Part shown: positions 46,101 through 58,043 of the stretch, one piece after another
How the letters are laid out: every line of letters begins with the position of its first letter
How positions within the stretch are numbered: position 1 is the stretch's first letter
DNA from: Ptychodera flava
Taxonomy: Eukaryota > Hemichordata > Enteropneusta > Ptychoderidae
Direction of reading: 5' to 3'
DNA: 64,000 nucleotides
Assembly (NCBI RefSeq): GCF_041260155.1
Contig: NC_091932.1
Location: 4,425,501 to 4,489,500, forward strand
Program-made: the position numbers and the translations under genes
The notes under the pieces: generated by a model
Told to the model about the DNA's origin: nothing
The model's input: only the letters and a program-made list of their open reading frames with translations
Databases searched by the model: none

Positions 46101-49100
46101 GTTCAGTGGTTGTGAGTGGTTGTGTTGTCTGCTCAGTGGTTGTAAGTGGTTCTGTTGTCCGTTCAGTGGTTCCGAGTGGTTTTGTTGTCTGTTCAGTGGT
46201 TTTGAGTGGTTTCTGTTGTCTGTTCAGTTGTTGCGAGTGGTTCTGTTGTCTGTTCAGTGGTTGTAAATGGTTCCGTTGTCGTTCAGTGGTTGTAATAGGT
46301 TGTGTTTTCTGTTCAGTGGTGGTGAGTGATTCTTTGTCTGTTCATTGGTTGTGAGTGGTTCTGTTGTCTGTTCAGTGGTTGTAACTGGTTCCGTTGTCGG
46401 TTCAGTGGTTCTTGGTTGTTGTGTTGTCTGTTCAATTGTTGTATGTGGTTCTGTTGTCTGTTCATTGGTGGTGAGTGTTTGTGCTGTCTGTTCAGTTGTT
46501 TTGAGTGGTTCTGTTGTCTGCTCAGTGGTTGTAAGTGGTTTCGTTGTCGGTTCACTGGTTGTGAGTGATACTGTTGTCTGTTGAGTGGTTGTAAGTGGTT
46601 GTGTTGTCTGTTCAGTGGTGGTGAGTGGTTCCGTTGTCGGTTAGTGGTTGTGAGTGCTTCTGTTGTCTGTTCAGTGGTTGTGGGTGGTTGTGTTGTCTGT
46701 TCACCTGTTGTAAGTGGTTCTGTTGTCTCTTCAGTGGTTGTGAGTGGTTTTGTTGTCTGTTCAGTGGTTTTGAGTGGTTCTGTTGACTGTTCAGTGGTTT
46801 TCATTGCTTCTGTTGTCTTTTCAGTGGTTGAGAGTGGTTCTGTGTCTGTTCAATGGTTGTGAATACTTCTGTTGTCTGTTCAGTGGTTGTGGGTGGTTTT
46901 GTTGTCTGTTCAGTGGTTTTGAGTAGTTCTGTAGACTGTTCAGTGCTTGTCATTGCTTCTGTTGTCTTTTCAGTGGTTGAGAGTGGTTCTGTTGTCTGTT
47001 CAGTGGTGGTGAGTGATTCTGTTGACTCTTCAGTGGTTGTGAGTGGTTGTGTTGTCTCTTCAGTGGTTGTAAGTGGTTCTGTTGTCTGTTCAGTGGTTCC
47101 GAGTGGTTTTGTTGTCTGTTCAGTGGTTTTGAGTGGTTCTGTTGTCTGTTCATGTTGTTGTGAGTGGTTCTGTTGTCTGTTCAGTGGTTGTAAATGGTTC
47201 CGTTGTCGGTTCAGTGGTTGTAATAGGTTGTTTTTCTGTTCAGTGGTGGTGAGTGATTCTGTTGTTTGTTCATTGGTTGTGAGTGGTTCTGTTGTCTGTT
47301 CAGTGGTTGTAACTGGTTCCGTTGTCGGTTCAGTGGTTCTTGGTTGTTGTGTTGTCTGTTCAATTGTTGTATGTGGTTCTGTTGTCTGTTCATTGGTGGT
47401 GAGTGTTTGTGTTGTCTGTTCAGTTGTTTGAGTGGTTCTGTTGTCTGTTCAGTGGTTGTAAGTGGTTCCGTTGTCGGTTCACTGGTTGTGATGATACTGT
47501 TGTCTGTTGAGTGGTTGTAAGTGGTTGTGTTGTCTGTTCAGTGGTGGTGAGTGGTTCCGTTGTCGGTTCAGTGATGGTAAGTGGCTGTGTTGTCTGTTCA
47601 GTGGTCTTAGGTGGTTCTGTTGTCCGATCAGTGGTTGTGAGTGGTTGTGTTGTGTGTCCGGTGGTTGTTATTTCGGTAGTTGATTCTGATAATGTTGTCT
47701 CTTCACTTGTTATTGATGGTGTTGTCGGTTGTGTTGTTGTTGTCGAATGATTTAAAACAGTTGTTTGTTGAGAGGTAGTCATGACCGTTGTTGTAAGTTT
47801 TGCGCGCGTCAGAGTTTTCGTCGTCTGTCTGGTTGTTGGAGGCAGTGTCGTGATTGTAACGGGGTCTGAAAAGAAGCACAATTTGAATCATGCAGAACTG
47901 TGACAGTCACCATTCAAGCTTGTGTAGTACTTGAATTTCTGTTACAGATGCTTTAACATTTTGTGTATACATATAATTCTTTCTTATTTCTCCATCTACT
48001 TGCATCTCTATCTGTGTCGTTCAAAAAAATTTGACCTCCACCGTAGTAGCCTTAAAATGTTTTCTTTTAAAATTACAAGCGTAATGCATTAACTATTCAT
48101 CACATCGTGAAGCGCTATCTGTAATCTTGTATTTTGAAACATTCTCAATTTCTTGCGAGTTCCCAAACATATCCGTAGGCATTTAAACGACTTAACTGGC
48201 AACATTAGTTCTTTCATTATTTCGACTTTATTATTGGATACTTTATATTTAGTGTCCTCGAAGAACGTTTTGATGACTGAACAATTAACCGAAATAAGGC
48301 TTTCAAAACAATTACAAAAAAAATGAAAAAAACGAAAATCAACAAGCATGATTAATTGAGTTTTGTTGTTGGTTACTGTACGCATAAAAGTTTTTTATGA
48401 TATGGTATCGCCTGAAGTCTATCTGAATCTAGAATTCCCACAGAGATTGCACCCTGTATAATTTTGGAAGCTTCTCAGCGGGTGGCCCTAAAACGAAGGG
48501 GAAGGGGGAAGGGGGAGCTACGAAGGGCTTATGACCCTAAAACGAAGGGGAAGGGGGATTACGATGGGATTATGATATTCACATTCTAAGTAGATAAAAC
48601 GTGAGTAAAACTATGCAAAATAAAATATTGTCCTGACTATGATAAATATGAAAATACAGAAATATTATCCTCTCACATAAGGGACTTATGTTAGTGGACA
48701 AGGTGGGTGGCTTTATGTACAATGCAATATAAAAGAAGCATATGCATGATCAATAACTATAACTGATGCAGTGAAGTGGGATATGATATTCACAGTAATA
48801 GAAGAAAACACTTTGATAGCGATATGCAAAAATTAAATATTGTTCTCACGCTTAAGGGACTAATGCTATTTGGTGACCCCAGGGTTTATGTACAATGCAA
48901 TATATACAGGCACTCACGCCATGCTTAAGGCAGAACCTATTACTATCACTGATGTCATGAAGAGGGACATGATATTCACAGTGTAAGTAGAAAAAAGTTT
49001 GATAAAAATTGAAAAATAAAATATTATTCTCACTCTTAAGAGACGTATCTTTTGCCCGAGGGGTTTACATACAATGCAACCTGTAAAAATACTACATCAT

Positions 49101-52100
49101 ACAGATCGGGGCCTATAACTATCACTGATGCCACGAAGGGAGCATGATATTCTAAGATTTAATATTGAACACATTGACAACAAGATTCAAAAATGAAATA
49201 TTGTCCTCAGGCATAGGGCACTTATGTTATATAAAAAAGGGTGGGAGGTCTTGTATATGATGTACAATGTACAGACACTAACCCCACACTGAAGACGGGA
49301 CCAATAACTTTAAATAATGCCACGAAGGGGGACATGATATTCTCAGTGTCAGTAGAGAACACATTGATTGGACATGATATTTTCAGCGTGAGTAGCGAAA
49401 AGTTTGATAGAAACACGCAAAGTTAAATTATTGTCATCGGGAATAAGGGACTTATGCTATAGGACTGGGGAGGGGGGCTTTGCGTATAATGTATAATACG
49501 TAGGCACCAGAACCATACTATAAATAGGGCCTATAACTTGAAATCATACCACGAAGGGGGACATGATATTCTCAGTAGAGAACATATTGATTGCAAGATG
49601 CAACAATGAAATATTGTCCTCAAGCTCAAGGGACTTATGTTATAGGACGAGGGGGAGGCTTTGTGTATAATGCATAATATACAGCCACCACCACCACATA
49701 CTACAGACGGGGCCTATTACTTCAACTAATGCTAGGAAGGGGATCATGATATTCTTAGTATCAGTAGGGAACACTTTGATAATAATATATAAAAAAGAAA
49801 TATTGTCCTCAGGCTTAAGGAAATGATGTTATAAGACGAAGGGGGAAGAGGTTCTGTGTACAATGTATAATATACAGGCACCTCCACCATACTGAAGACA
49901 TGTCTTATAACTTTAACTGATGCCACGAAGGGGACATGATATTCTCAGTGTCAGTAGAGAACACTTTGATAAAAAGATGCAAAAAGAAATATTATAGTCA
50001 GCCTTAAGGGACTGATGTTATAGGGCGAAGGGGAGGGCTTTGTGTATAATGCATAATATACAGACAAGAACACAATACTAAAATGGGGCCTATAACTTTC
50101 ACTTATGCCCCAAAGGGGGACATGATATTCTCAGTATCAGTAGAGAACACTTTGATAATAATATACAAAAAAGAAATATTGTCCTCAGGCTTAAGGGACT
50201 GGTGTTATAAGACGAAGGGGGGGGGGGCTCTGTGTACAATATATAATATACAGGCACCTCCACCATACTGAAGACATGGCTTATAACTTTAACTGATGCC
50301 ACGAAGGGGACATGATATTCTCAGTGTCAGTAGAGAACACTTTGATAATAATATACAAAAAAGAAATATTGTCCTCAGGCTTAAGGGACTGGTGTTATAA
50401 GACGAAGGGGGGGGGCTCCGTGTACAATATATAATATACAGGCACCTCCACCATACTGAAGACATGGCTTATAACTTTAACTGATGCCACGAAGGGGACA
50501 TGATATTCTCAGTGTCAGTAGAGAACACTTTGATAAAAAGATGCAAAAAAGAAATATTGTAGTCAGCCTTAAGGGACTGATGTTATAGGGCGAAGGGGGA
50601 GGGCTTTGTGTTTAATGTATAATATACAGGCAAATGGTTATGATTGTCGAATATACACCATTTTGAATGCATGTAGTGTCATCACAGGAAGACTGTATGA
50701 CATTATTGACAGTATTACAGTTAGAAGATGGGTGTCGACGCTAGTAATACGTCAATATGATCATATTTTTAAGTCCCTTAATCTATATCCAAAGAGCCAT
50801 ACCACAACCAATAAATTATGCGATATGTACACGATACTGACGGAGCTATTTCGTGTAGGAGAGAGCCCCTTTCGCCTGACAACATAAGTGCATTCAGCCT
50901 GAGGACAGAAAATATCTTAACTTTGAATATTTCTATCAAACAGTTCCCTACTGACACTGAGAATTCATGTCTCCCTTCGTGGTATAATTTAAAGTTATAG
51001 GTCCTGTCTTCAGCATTGCAGTGGAACCAGTATATTACACATTATGCACTTAGCCCTCCCCCTTCGTCACGTAAGATAAGTCCCTTAAGCGTGAGCTGTT
51101 GTTGTTGTTGTTGTTCCTTTATTCCTCCTTCAATGAGAAGAGTTACATCAACAAAAACGTTTACAGAAAGAGAAAAATTAAATTAATAATAATAAATAAT
51201 AAGGAAATTAGCACTTGAAACAAAGTACCTGGAAGCTCTATGCTAGACAAGATTGAAATAGTTCCATAGCAGCGTGGAGAAGAATCTCTCTTTCACTCAA
51301 TTGGAATAAGCGAATAATATTAGTGTTACCAAGCATAACTGAAACAAGGTCCTTATCAGTCAAATTGTATAAATAGACTGCAAACTCTACACTGGTGTTG
51401 TCAATAAGTTTTGACCAAAAGTAGTTTCTGTGGATCGCTGTCAAGGGACAAGTAGTGGCAATATGCACTAAGAGATTATTGGTGTTTTCGTCACACTTTT
51501 GGCAATGTACAGGTTCAGTTTCTATAATAACTCTCAGTATTTGTAACACAATATCTTTGTACTCATAGAACGTTTTAGCAAAAACATATAACGAAAGTGG
51601 TTCAAGTTTGACGTGAATAGCATGAAAGAATTCAAGGTCTTGTCTCTGTTCAAGCCTAGCTCTCCAAAGGTCATTTTCTCTCTGGTAAACAGCTTCCTTA
51701 ATAATAGATTTCCATATCTCTTTAGATGGAAAGAAGCCGGAAATGTAGAATTCATCTAAAAAACAAAGCAAATCATATTTTGAGAAAATTCTTACAATAT
51801 CGGGAATGAAGCCCTTTTGTTTTTGAACGGCAGAAATTTTGAATTCACAAAGACGAATTAAGAAAACTTTCTTGCATACTAGGGTACTATTCAATCGACA
51901 AAGAGTGCCAAAGAATCTTAATTTGCATAGATCTAAATATGCTTCAATGGAATATAAACCAAGCGTGCTTAGAGCAATGTCTGACGAAGTTCTCGTGGGC
52001 AAACCTTGTATCAACTTAGCTGCATAACGTTGACATCTTTCAAGCATTAGAAGTTCTGTGTCGGAGATGGTCCAAAGTTCACAGGTATGAAAAACTGCCG

Positions 52101-55100
52101 GAATACACATCCTTTTCCAAACATCTGCGCTGATAATAGGGTTGAGACCGTTTGGGCCGATACCCGAGCTACGAAGAGAGTTGATGATGGCTCTAGCTTT
52201 TTTACAGGCAGTAACAGTTCTCTCCATTGAAGATAAAGAGCTGGTCAATTTCATGCCAACGATTGTAATGGAGGCCGTTTCGGTGACTGCTGTATTGTTC
52301 AGGAGTAAGGTTGAATGGGTTTGCCTAGATTTGCGCTCAACGTTCGATTCTCCAAAAACAATTAAGCTGCATTTGCTTGTGGAAAGTTTTAGTCTCCATA
52401 GTGAGCAGAATTCACTGATACAATCTACATGTTTTTGACAGCTAGACAGGGTAGGTGCAAGAATTAATATGTAATCTGCTAGTGCGGGTGCACCAGCAAA
52501 CGATGATCCAACAAAGCAGCCAATTTCATTAGATTCTAGTTCGTTAAATAAATCGTTAATATAAACAAGGAAGAGTACTGTAGAAAGTACACTTCCCTGT
52601 CTGATTCCCTGAAATATTGGAAAATCTTTCGAAGTATATCTGCCAATGGCGATTCGGCAATTTTGGCCGTGGAACATCGTGCGTAGGAACCTCCAAAGTT
52701 TTGAATTTATGCCCAGTCTATAAAGTTTCGTAAAAAGTCCATTCCACCAAATTGTGTCAAAGGCTTTGTGTATATCTAAGCTGCACATGAAGACTTTATT
52801 ACGACGTTCAATGTGATAGTTGATAGTCTCTTGGATGCCGAAAGCCGTTGTGACGTTGCTTTGCCCTGGTTGATATCCCGCTTGGAGCGGATGAGGGATG
52901 TGAAAACTGGATAGCCATGGCTGTAGGCGTTGAAAAATACACAGTTCGAAGAGTTTTTGTAGGGATGGCAGTAAAGAGATACCTCTATAGTTGTTAACAT
53001 TGAATTTGTCTTTGTTGCCACCTTTAAATACTGGTACTAGGTATAATTTAAAGGCATATGGAGAATACTCTACATCAACCATTGCATTAAATAAATGCGT
53101 AAGACAATTGATGAGAACTGGCCCACCAAATATAATATGCTCATAAGTGATTGAATCTGGACCACCAGCTTTTTTGCGTTTTAATTTCCTTACGGCACAC
53201 GAGATTTCTTCGTTAGTGAAAGGAGTAGACACAATCTGTTCCCGATTCAAATAACTCCGGTAACTAGTAAGTTAATGTTGTTGTCGATTGTTAATTTAAA
53301 AATGCTAGAGAAAGTGTTATCTTCCAATGGCTCGTACAGTTGTTGGAAGACTTTAGCAAACGCGTCAGCTACTTTGTCAGGATCACAAATTTTCAGATCA
53401 TCTACCTTAAGAACAGGAAAGGTATCACCTTTGCTTTTCCGTCGAGTGTTTATATATCGCCAAAAACTTCCTTGGTCAAATTCCATTGCAGTTTCAACGA
53501 AATCATACTGTTTCCTTTCCTCTTCCCTTTGTTTTTTACGTAGCTGGTTTCTGAATACTCGTTTTGATTCCTTGTAAAGACGATACGTATCATGCTGGTG
53601 TCCTCTGGGTCTACCAGCTTCAATCCTCTTCTTGCAGCATTCCCATGTTTTACGATGAAAATCTTTAAGCTCTGTCCAATATGATGGAATATGTTCGCAG
53701 GCGGTTTACGTAGAACATTAATAAGGGAATTCGTGACTTGTTCAATTTCAGCTGGGCAAAGTAATGGTTTTCTGTCAAGAGAAAGCAACTTTAGTTTGTG
53801 GGAGAGTGAGTGACTGTATGTTTGCCTGATGACACCATCGTTAACTTTAGACCACGCTAAGCGTGATCGATCAGGCAACAAATGGAAAGTAGCGACGGAG
53901 AGTTTTAAATTGCACACAACTGGGTAGTGATCTGATAAGTTCAATGCATCATCATCTAGTACTTGACACTTGGTAACATTGTCAGCTATACTCTCTGGTA
54001 TCAATATATAGTCAATTGTCGATCGATGCAAGCCATCTGAGGAACAAAAAGTTTCAACTGGACCATTGCAAACGTTAAATAGGTTGACTGGTTGAAGGTT
54101 GCAAGAATCGGCAAACTGCTGAAGAGAATACTCTCTCGTTGTGACAGGATTTACTTGTCGACGTGGTCCTGCTAGACTTGCATTAAAGTCTCCCAAGAAA
54201 ATCACGTGGCCGACAGGTGTATATGTATTATACAAGTCTTCCAGTAAATTAACATATTCCACGTATGAGTCTACTGTGTAGTTGACAGGCGGTAAATACA
54301 AAGCAAAAAGAAAGATAGATTGATTATTTTTACAGTCCAATTTCAAGCCGATAACGCGGTCATCGTTCAAGTCAATATGTTCGATCTGCGGGCGTAGTGT
54401 TTTCCGGTAAAGGAACGCCACACCTCCTTGACCTCGAGCTGAAAAGTTACAGGGGTTCAGATCGTACTGCCGTCTGTCGCACCAAAAGAAGCAAAATCAT
54501 TGTCAATCAAATCAAGGAAGTGCAATGAATGTGGGAAAAGCCAATGTTCACTCACAGCGCAGATGTCAGTTTCATTAAGAAGTTGGACTAGGTAGGGGAC
54601 GGTAGACATCACACCTCTGACATTCCAGCATGCGAGTCTTAGAATTTCAGCAGAATTATGAGTCTGGAGCGTAGACAATAAGCATACAAGAACAAGCTTT
54701 AAAATGGAAAAGGTCAATAGGCTAAATTTCATGAATTGGTGGATTCAGGTTGGCGTCTTGTGGATTGTAGATGCTTAATGTGTTCAGAATATGTCCCTTA
54801 TGCGTTAGCAAATATTTCTTTTTAAATCTTGTTATCAATATGTTCTCTTCTGACACTGAAAATATCATGTTCCCCTTCGCGGTCTAAGTGAAAGTTATAG
54901 GTCCTGCCGTCAGTATGGATGTGCTACCATATATTATACATTATACACAAAGCCCTCCCCTTCGTCCTATAAGATATGTCCCTTACGCGTGAGCACACTG
55001 TATTGAATATTGTTATCAATATGTTCTCTACTGACACTGAGAACATCATGTCCCCTTCGTGGCATCAGTTGAAGTTATAAGCCACGTCTTCACTATGGTG

Positions 55101-57985
55101 GAGGTGCCTGTATATTATACATTCTACACAGAGCCCCCCTCGTCCTATAAGATGAGTCCCTTAAGCGTTAGCACAGTATTTCTGTATTTAATATTGTTAT
55201 CAATATGTTCTCTACTGACACTGAGAATATCATGTCCCACTTAATGGCATCAGTGAAAGTTATAGGCGCTGTCTTGAGCATTCTGGTAGTGCCTGTATAT
55301 TGTACATTACACACAAAGCCCTCCCCCTTCGCCCTAAAACATCAGCCCCTTAAGGCTGACTACAATATTCCGTTTTTGCATCTTTTTATCAAAGTGTTCT
55401 CTACTGACACTGAGAATATCATGTCCCCTTCGTGGCATCAGTTAAAGTTATAAGCCATGTCTTCACTATGGTGGAGGTGCCTGTGCCTGTATATTATACA
55501 TTGTACACAGAGCCACCCCCTTTCGTCTAATAACACCAGTCCCTTAAGCCTAAGGACAAGATTCTTTTTTGTATTTTATTATCAAAGTGTTCTCTACTGA
55601 CACTAAGAATATCATGTCCCCTTCGTGGCCTAAGTGAAAGGTATAGGTCCTGCCGTCAGTATGGATGTGCTGCCTCTATATTATACATTATACACAAAGC
55701 CCTCCCCCTTCGTCCTATAAGATAAGTCCCTTAAGCGTGAGCACAGTATTTCTGTATTGAATATTGTTATCAATATGTTCTCTTCTGACACGCAGAATAT
55801 CATGTCCCCCTTAATGGCATCAGTGAAAGTTATAGGTCCAATCTTCAGCAATGTGGTGGTGCCTGTATGTTATACATTATGCACTAAGCCCCCCTTCGTC
55901 CTATAAGATAAGTCCCTTAAGAGAGAGCACAATATTTCACTTTTGAATCTTGTTATCAATATGTTCTCTTCTGACACTGAGAATATCATGTTCCCTTCGT
56001 GGCATAAGTGAAAGTTATAGGTCCTGCCTTCAGTATGGATATGCTTCCTCTATATTATACATTATACACAACGCCCTCACCCTTCGTCCTATAAGATAAG
56101 TCCCTTAAGCGTGAGCACAATATTTCATTTTTAAACTTGTTATCAATATGTTCTCTTCTGACACTGAGAGCATCCGGTTCCCCATCGTGGTCTAAGTGAA
56201 AGTTATAGGTCCTGCCGTCAGTATGGATGTGCTGCCTCTATGTTATACATTGTACACAAAGCCCTCCCCCCTTCGTCCTATAAGATAAGTCCCTTAAGCG
56301 CAAGCACAGTATTCCTGTATTGAATCTTGTAATCAATATGTTCTCTACTTACACTGAGCATATCATGTCCCCTTCATGGCATCAGTGAAAGTTATAGGTG
56401 CCTCCTTCAGCAATGTGGTGGAGCCTGTATATTATACATTATGCACTAAGCCCCCCTTCGTCCTATAAGATAAGTCCCTTAAGCGAGAGCACAATATTTC
56501 ACTTTTGAATCTTGTTATCAATATGTTCTCTTCTGACACTGAGAATATCTTGTCCCCCTTCATGGCATAAGTGAAAGTTATAGGTCCTGCCTCAGTATGG
56601 ATGTGCTGTCTCTATATTATACATTATACACAAAGCCCTCCCCCTTCGTCCTATAAGATAAGTCCCTTAAGCGTGAGCACAATATTTCTGTATTGAATAT
56701 TGTTATCAATATGTTCTCTTCTGACACTGAGAATATCATGTCCCCCTTAATGGCATCAGTGAAAGTTATAGGTCCCATCTTCAGCAATGTAGTGGTGAAT
56801 GTATGTTATACATTATACACAAAGCCCTCCCCCTTCGTCCTATAAGATAAGTCCCTTAAGCGTGAGCACAGTATTTCTGTATTGAATATTGTTATCAATA
56901 TGTTCTCTACTGACACTGAGAATATCATGTCCCCTTCGTCGCATCGGTGAAACTTATAGGCCCTGTCTTCAGCATTGTGGTGGTGCCTCCATATTATACA
57001 TTATACACTAAGCCCTCCCCTTCATCCTATAACATAAATCCCTTAAGCGTGAGGGCAATAATTTAACTTTGCATGTTTCTATCAAACTGGTCTGTACTGA
57101 CACTGTGAATATCATGTCCCCCTTTTTGCATCAGGGACTGTAATGGGCCGGATCAGTATGATGCTAGTGCTTGTGTATAGTGCACTATGCACAAATCCCT
57201 CTGCTTTCGTCCAATAAGATAAGTACCTTAAACGTAAGGACAATTTTTCATTTTTGCATATTTTTATATGTGTTCTCTACTAACACAGTGCATATCATAT
57301 CATAGCCCCTAAATGGTATCAGTGACAGTTATAGGTCCCCATCAGGTTCGTGCTAGTGCTGGTATATATTGCATTGTGCATAAAGCCCCAGCCCCTGTCC
57401 TTCTTCTACTGACATAAGTCCCTTAAGCGTGAGGATAATATTTCATTTTTGCGTATTTTTATCAAAGTCAGGACAATATTTCATTTTTGCATAGTGTTAT
57501 CAAAATTTTATCTACTTACAGAGAGAATATCGTAACCCTTCGTATTCCCCCTTCTCCTTCGTTTTAGTTTTCCCCTTCTCAGCTTAATTCCTCATTTCAA
57601 AAATTTCAGTTTTGTACATAATGTGTTGTGATACACCTAACGAATCAAGTCTATCTTCGGTGACAAATCGAATAATTATTTGCACGACGTCTACTCTGCT
57701 ATATCAAAATGTGATGAACTTTGTTGAAATGAAACACATCAGACCAATGCATGATATGTAAAACCACATAGCTTATTGTCATTTTAATACATACCGAATT
57801 CACAGATAAAGTTTGTTTGTTTGTCATACAGTTCATCATACCATCCCCAGTACGACAGAAATCCTGTTTTCTTCAAGATCATGTTGTAATTCTTATCAGA
57901 CGTGCTGCTAGGATTGGGTTCGTTGGTGTCCCAGTTTGTATAGGTCATGACGTCACCACTTAGTCCTCCGTCTGTACGATAGATT

Positions 57986-58043
<58 letters not shown>

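Larger units (their letters stand above)
51097..54788 (-). mobile_element. LINE with APE endonuclease and reverse transcriptase, degraded
   Basis: A 3.7-kb non-LTR retrotransposon on the minus strand. Its 3' end is an (ACA)n tail, seen as TGTTGTTG at 51097. The flanks share an imperfect 21-bp duplication (51076-51096 and 54789-54809, three mismatches), both lying in FB-2 units. The coding order is AP-type endonuclease, linker, reverse transcriptase, then a C-terminal CCHC-like motif. The clade is not settled; CR1/Jockey-like groups are possible. It has at least three frameshifts and a mutated catalytic motif. Confidence 0.87.
48471..57583. mobile_element. FB-2: 9.1-kb foldback element in gene 2 intron
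   Basis: The element (48480-57574) is bounded by a 9-bp direct repeat CTTCTCAGC at 48471-48479 and 57575-57583. Its inverted ends share CTAAAACGAAGG and a following G-rich block and both begin GGG. Each arm is a tandem array of about 187-bp units. The arms meet around a unique spacer at 50633-50890. A LINE of 3692 bp inserted later in the right arm, so the original length was about 5.4 kb. A 9-bp duplication and G-rich ends fit a Mutator-like or Foldback-type non-autonomous element. It lies wholly inside the intron between the CTLD and stalk exons of gene 2. Confidence 0.82.

Noticed and set aside
43803..46862. Long plus-strand frames of Cys/Trp/Phe/Leu or Val/Ser repeats
   Set aside because: They are the complement of the Thr-rich stalk array. 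A 30-bp unit without stops leaves several frames open. The minus strand has the splice borders and Thr-rich flanks, the plus strand has neither.
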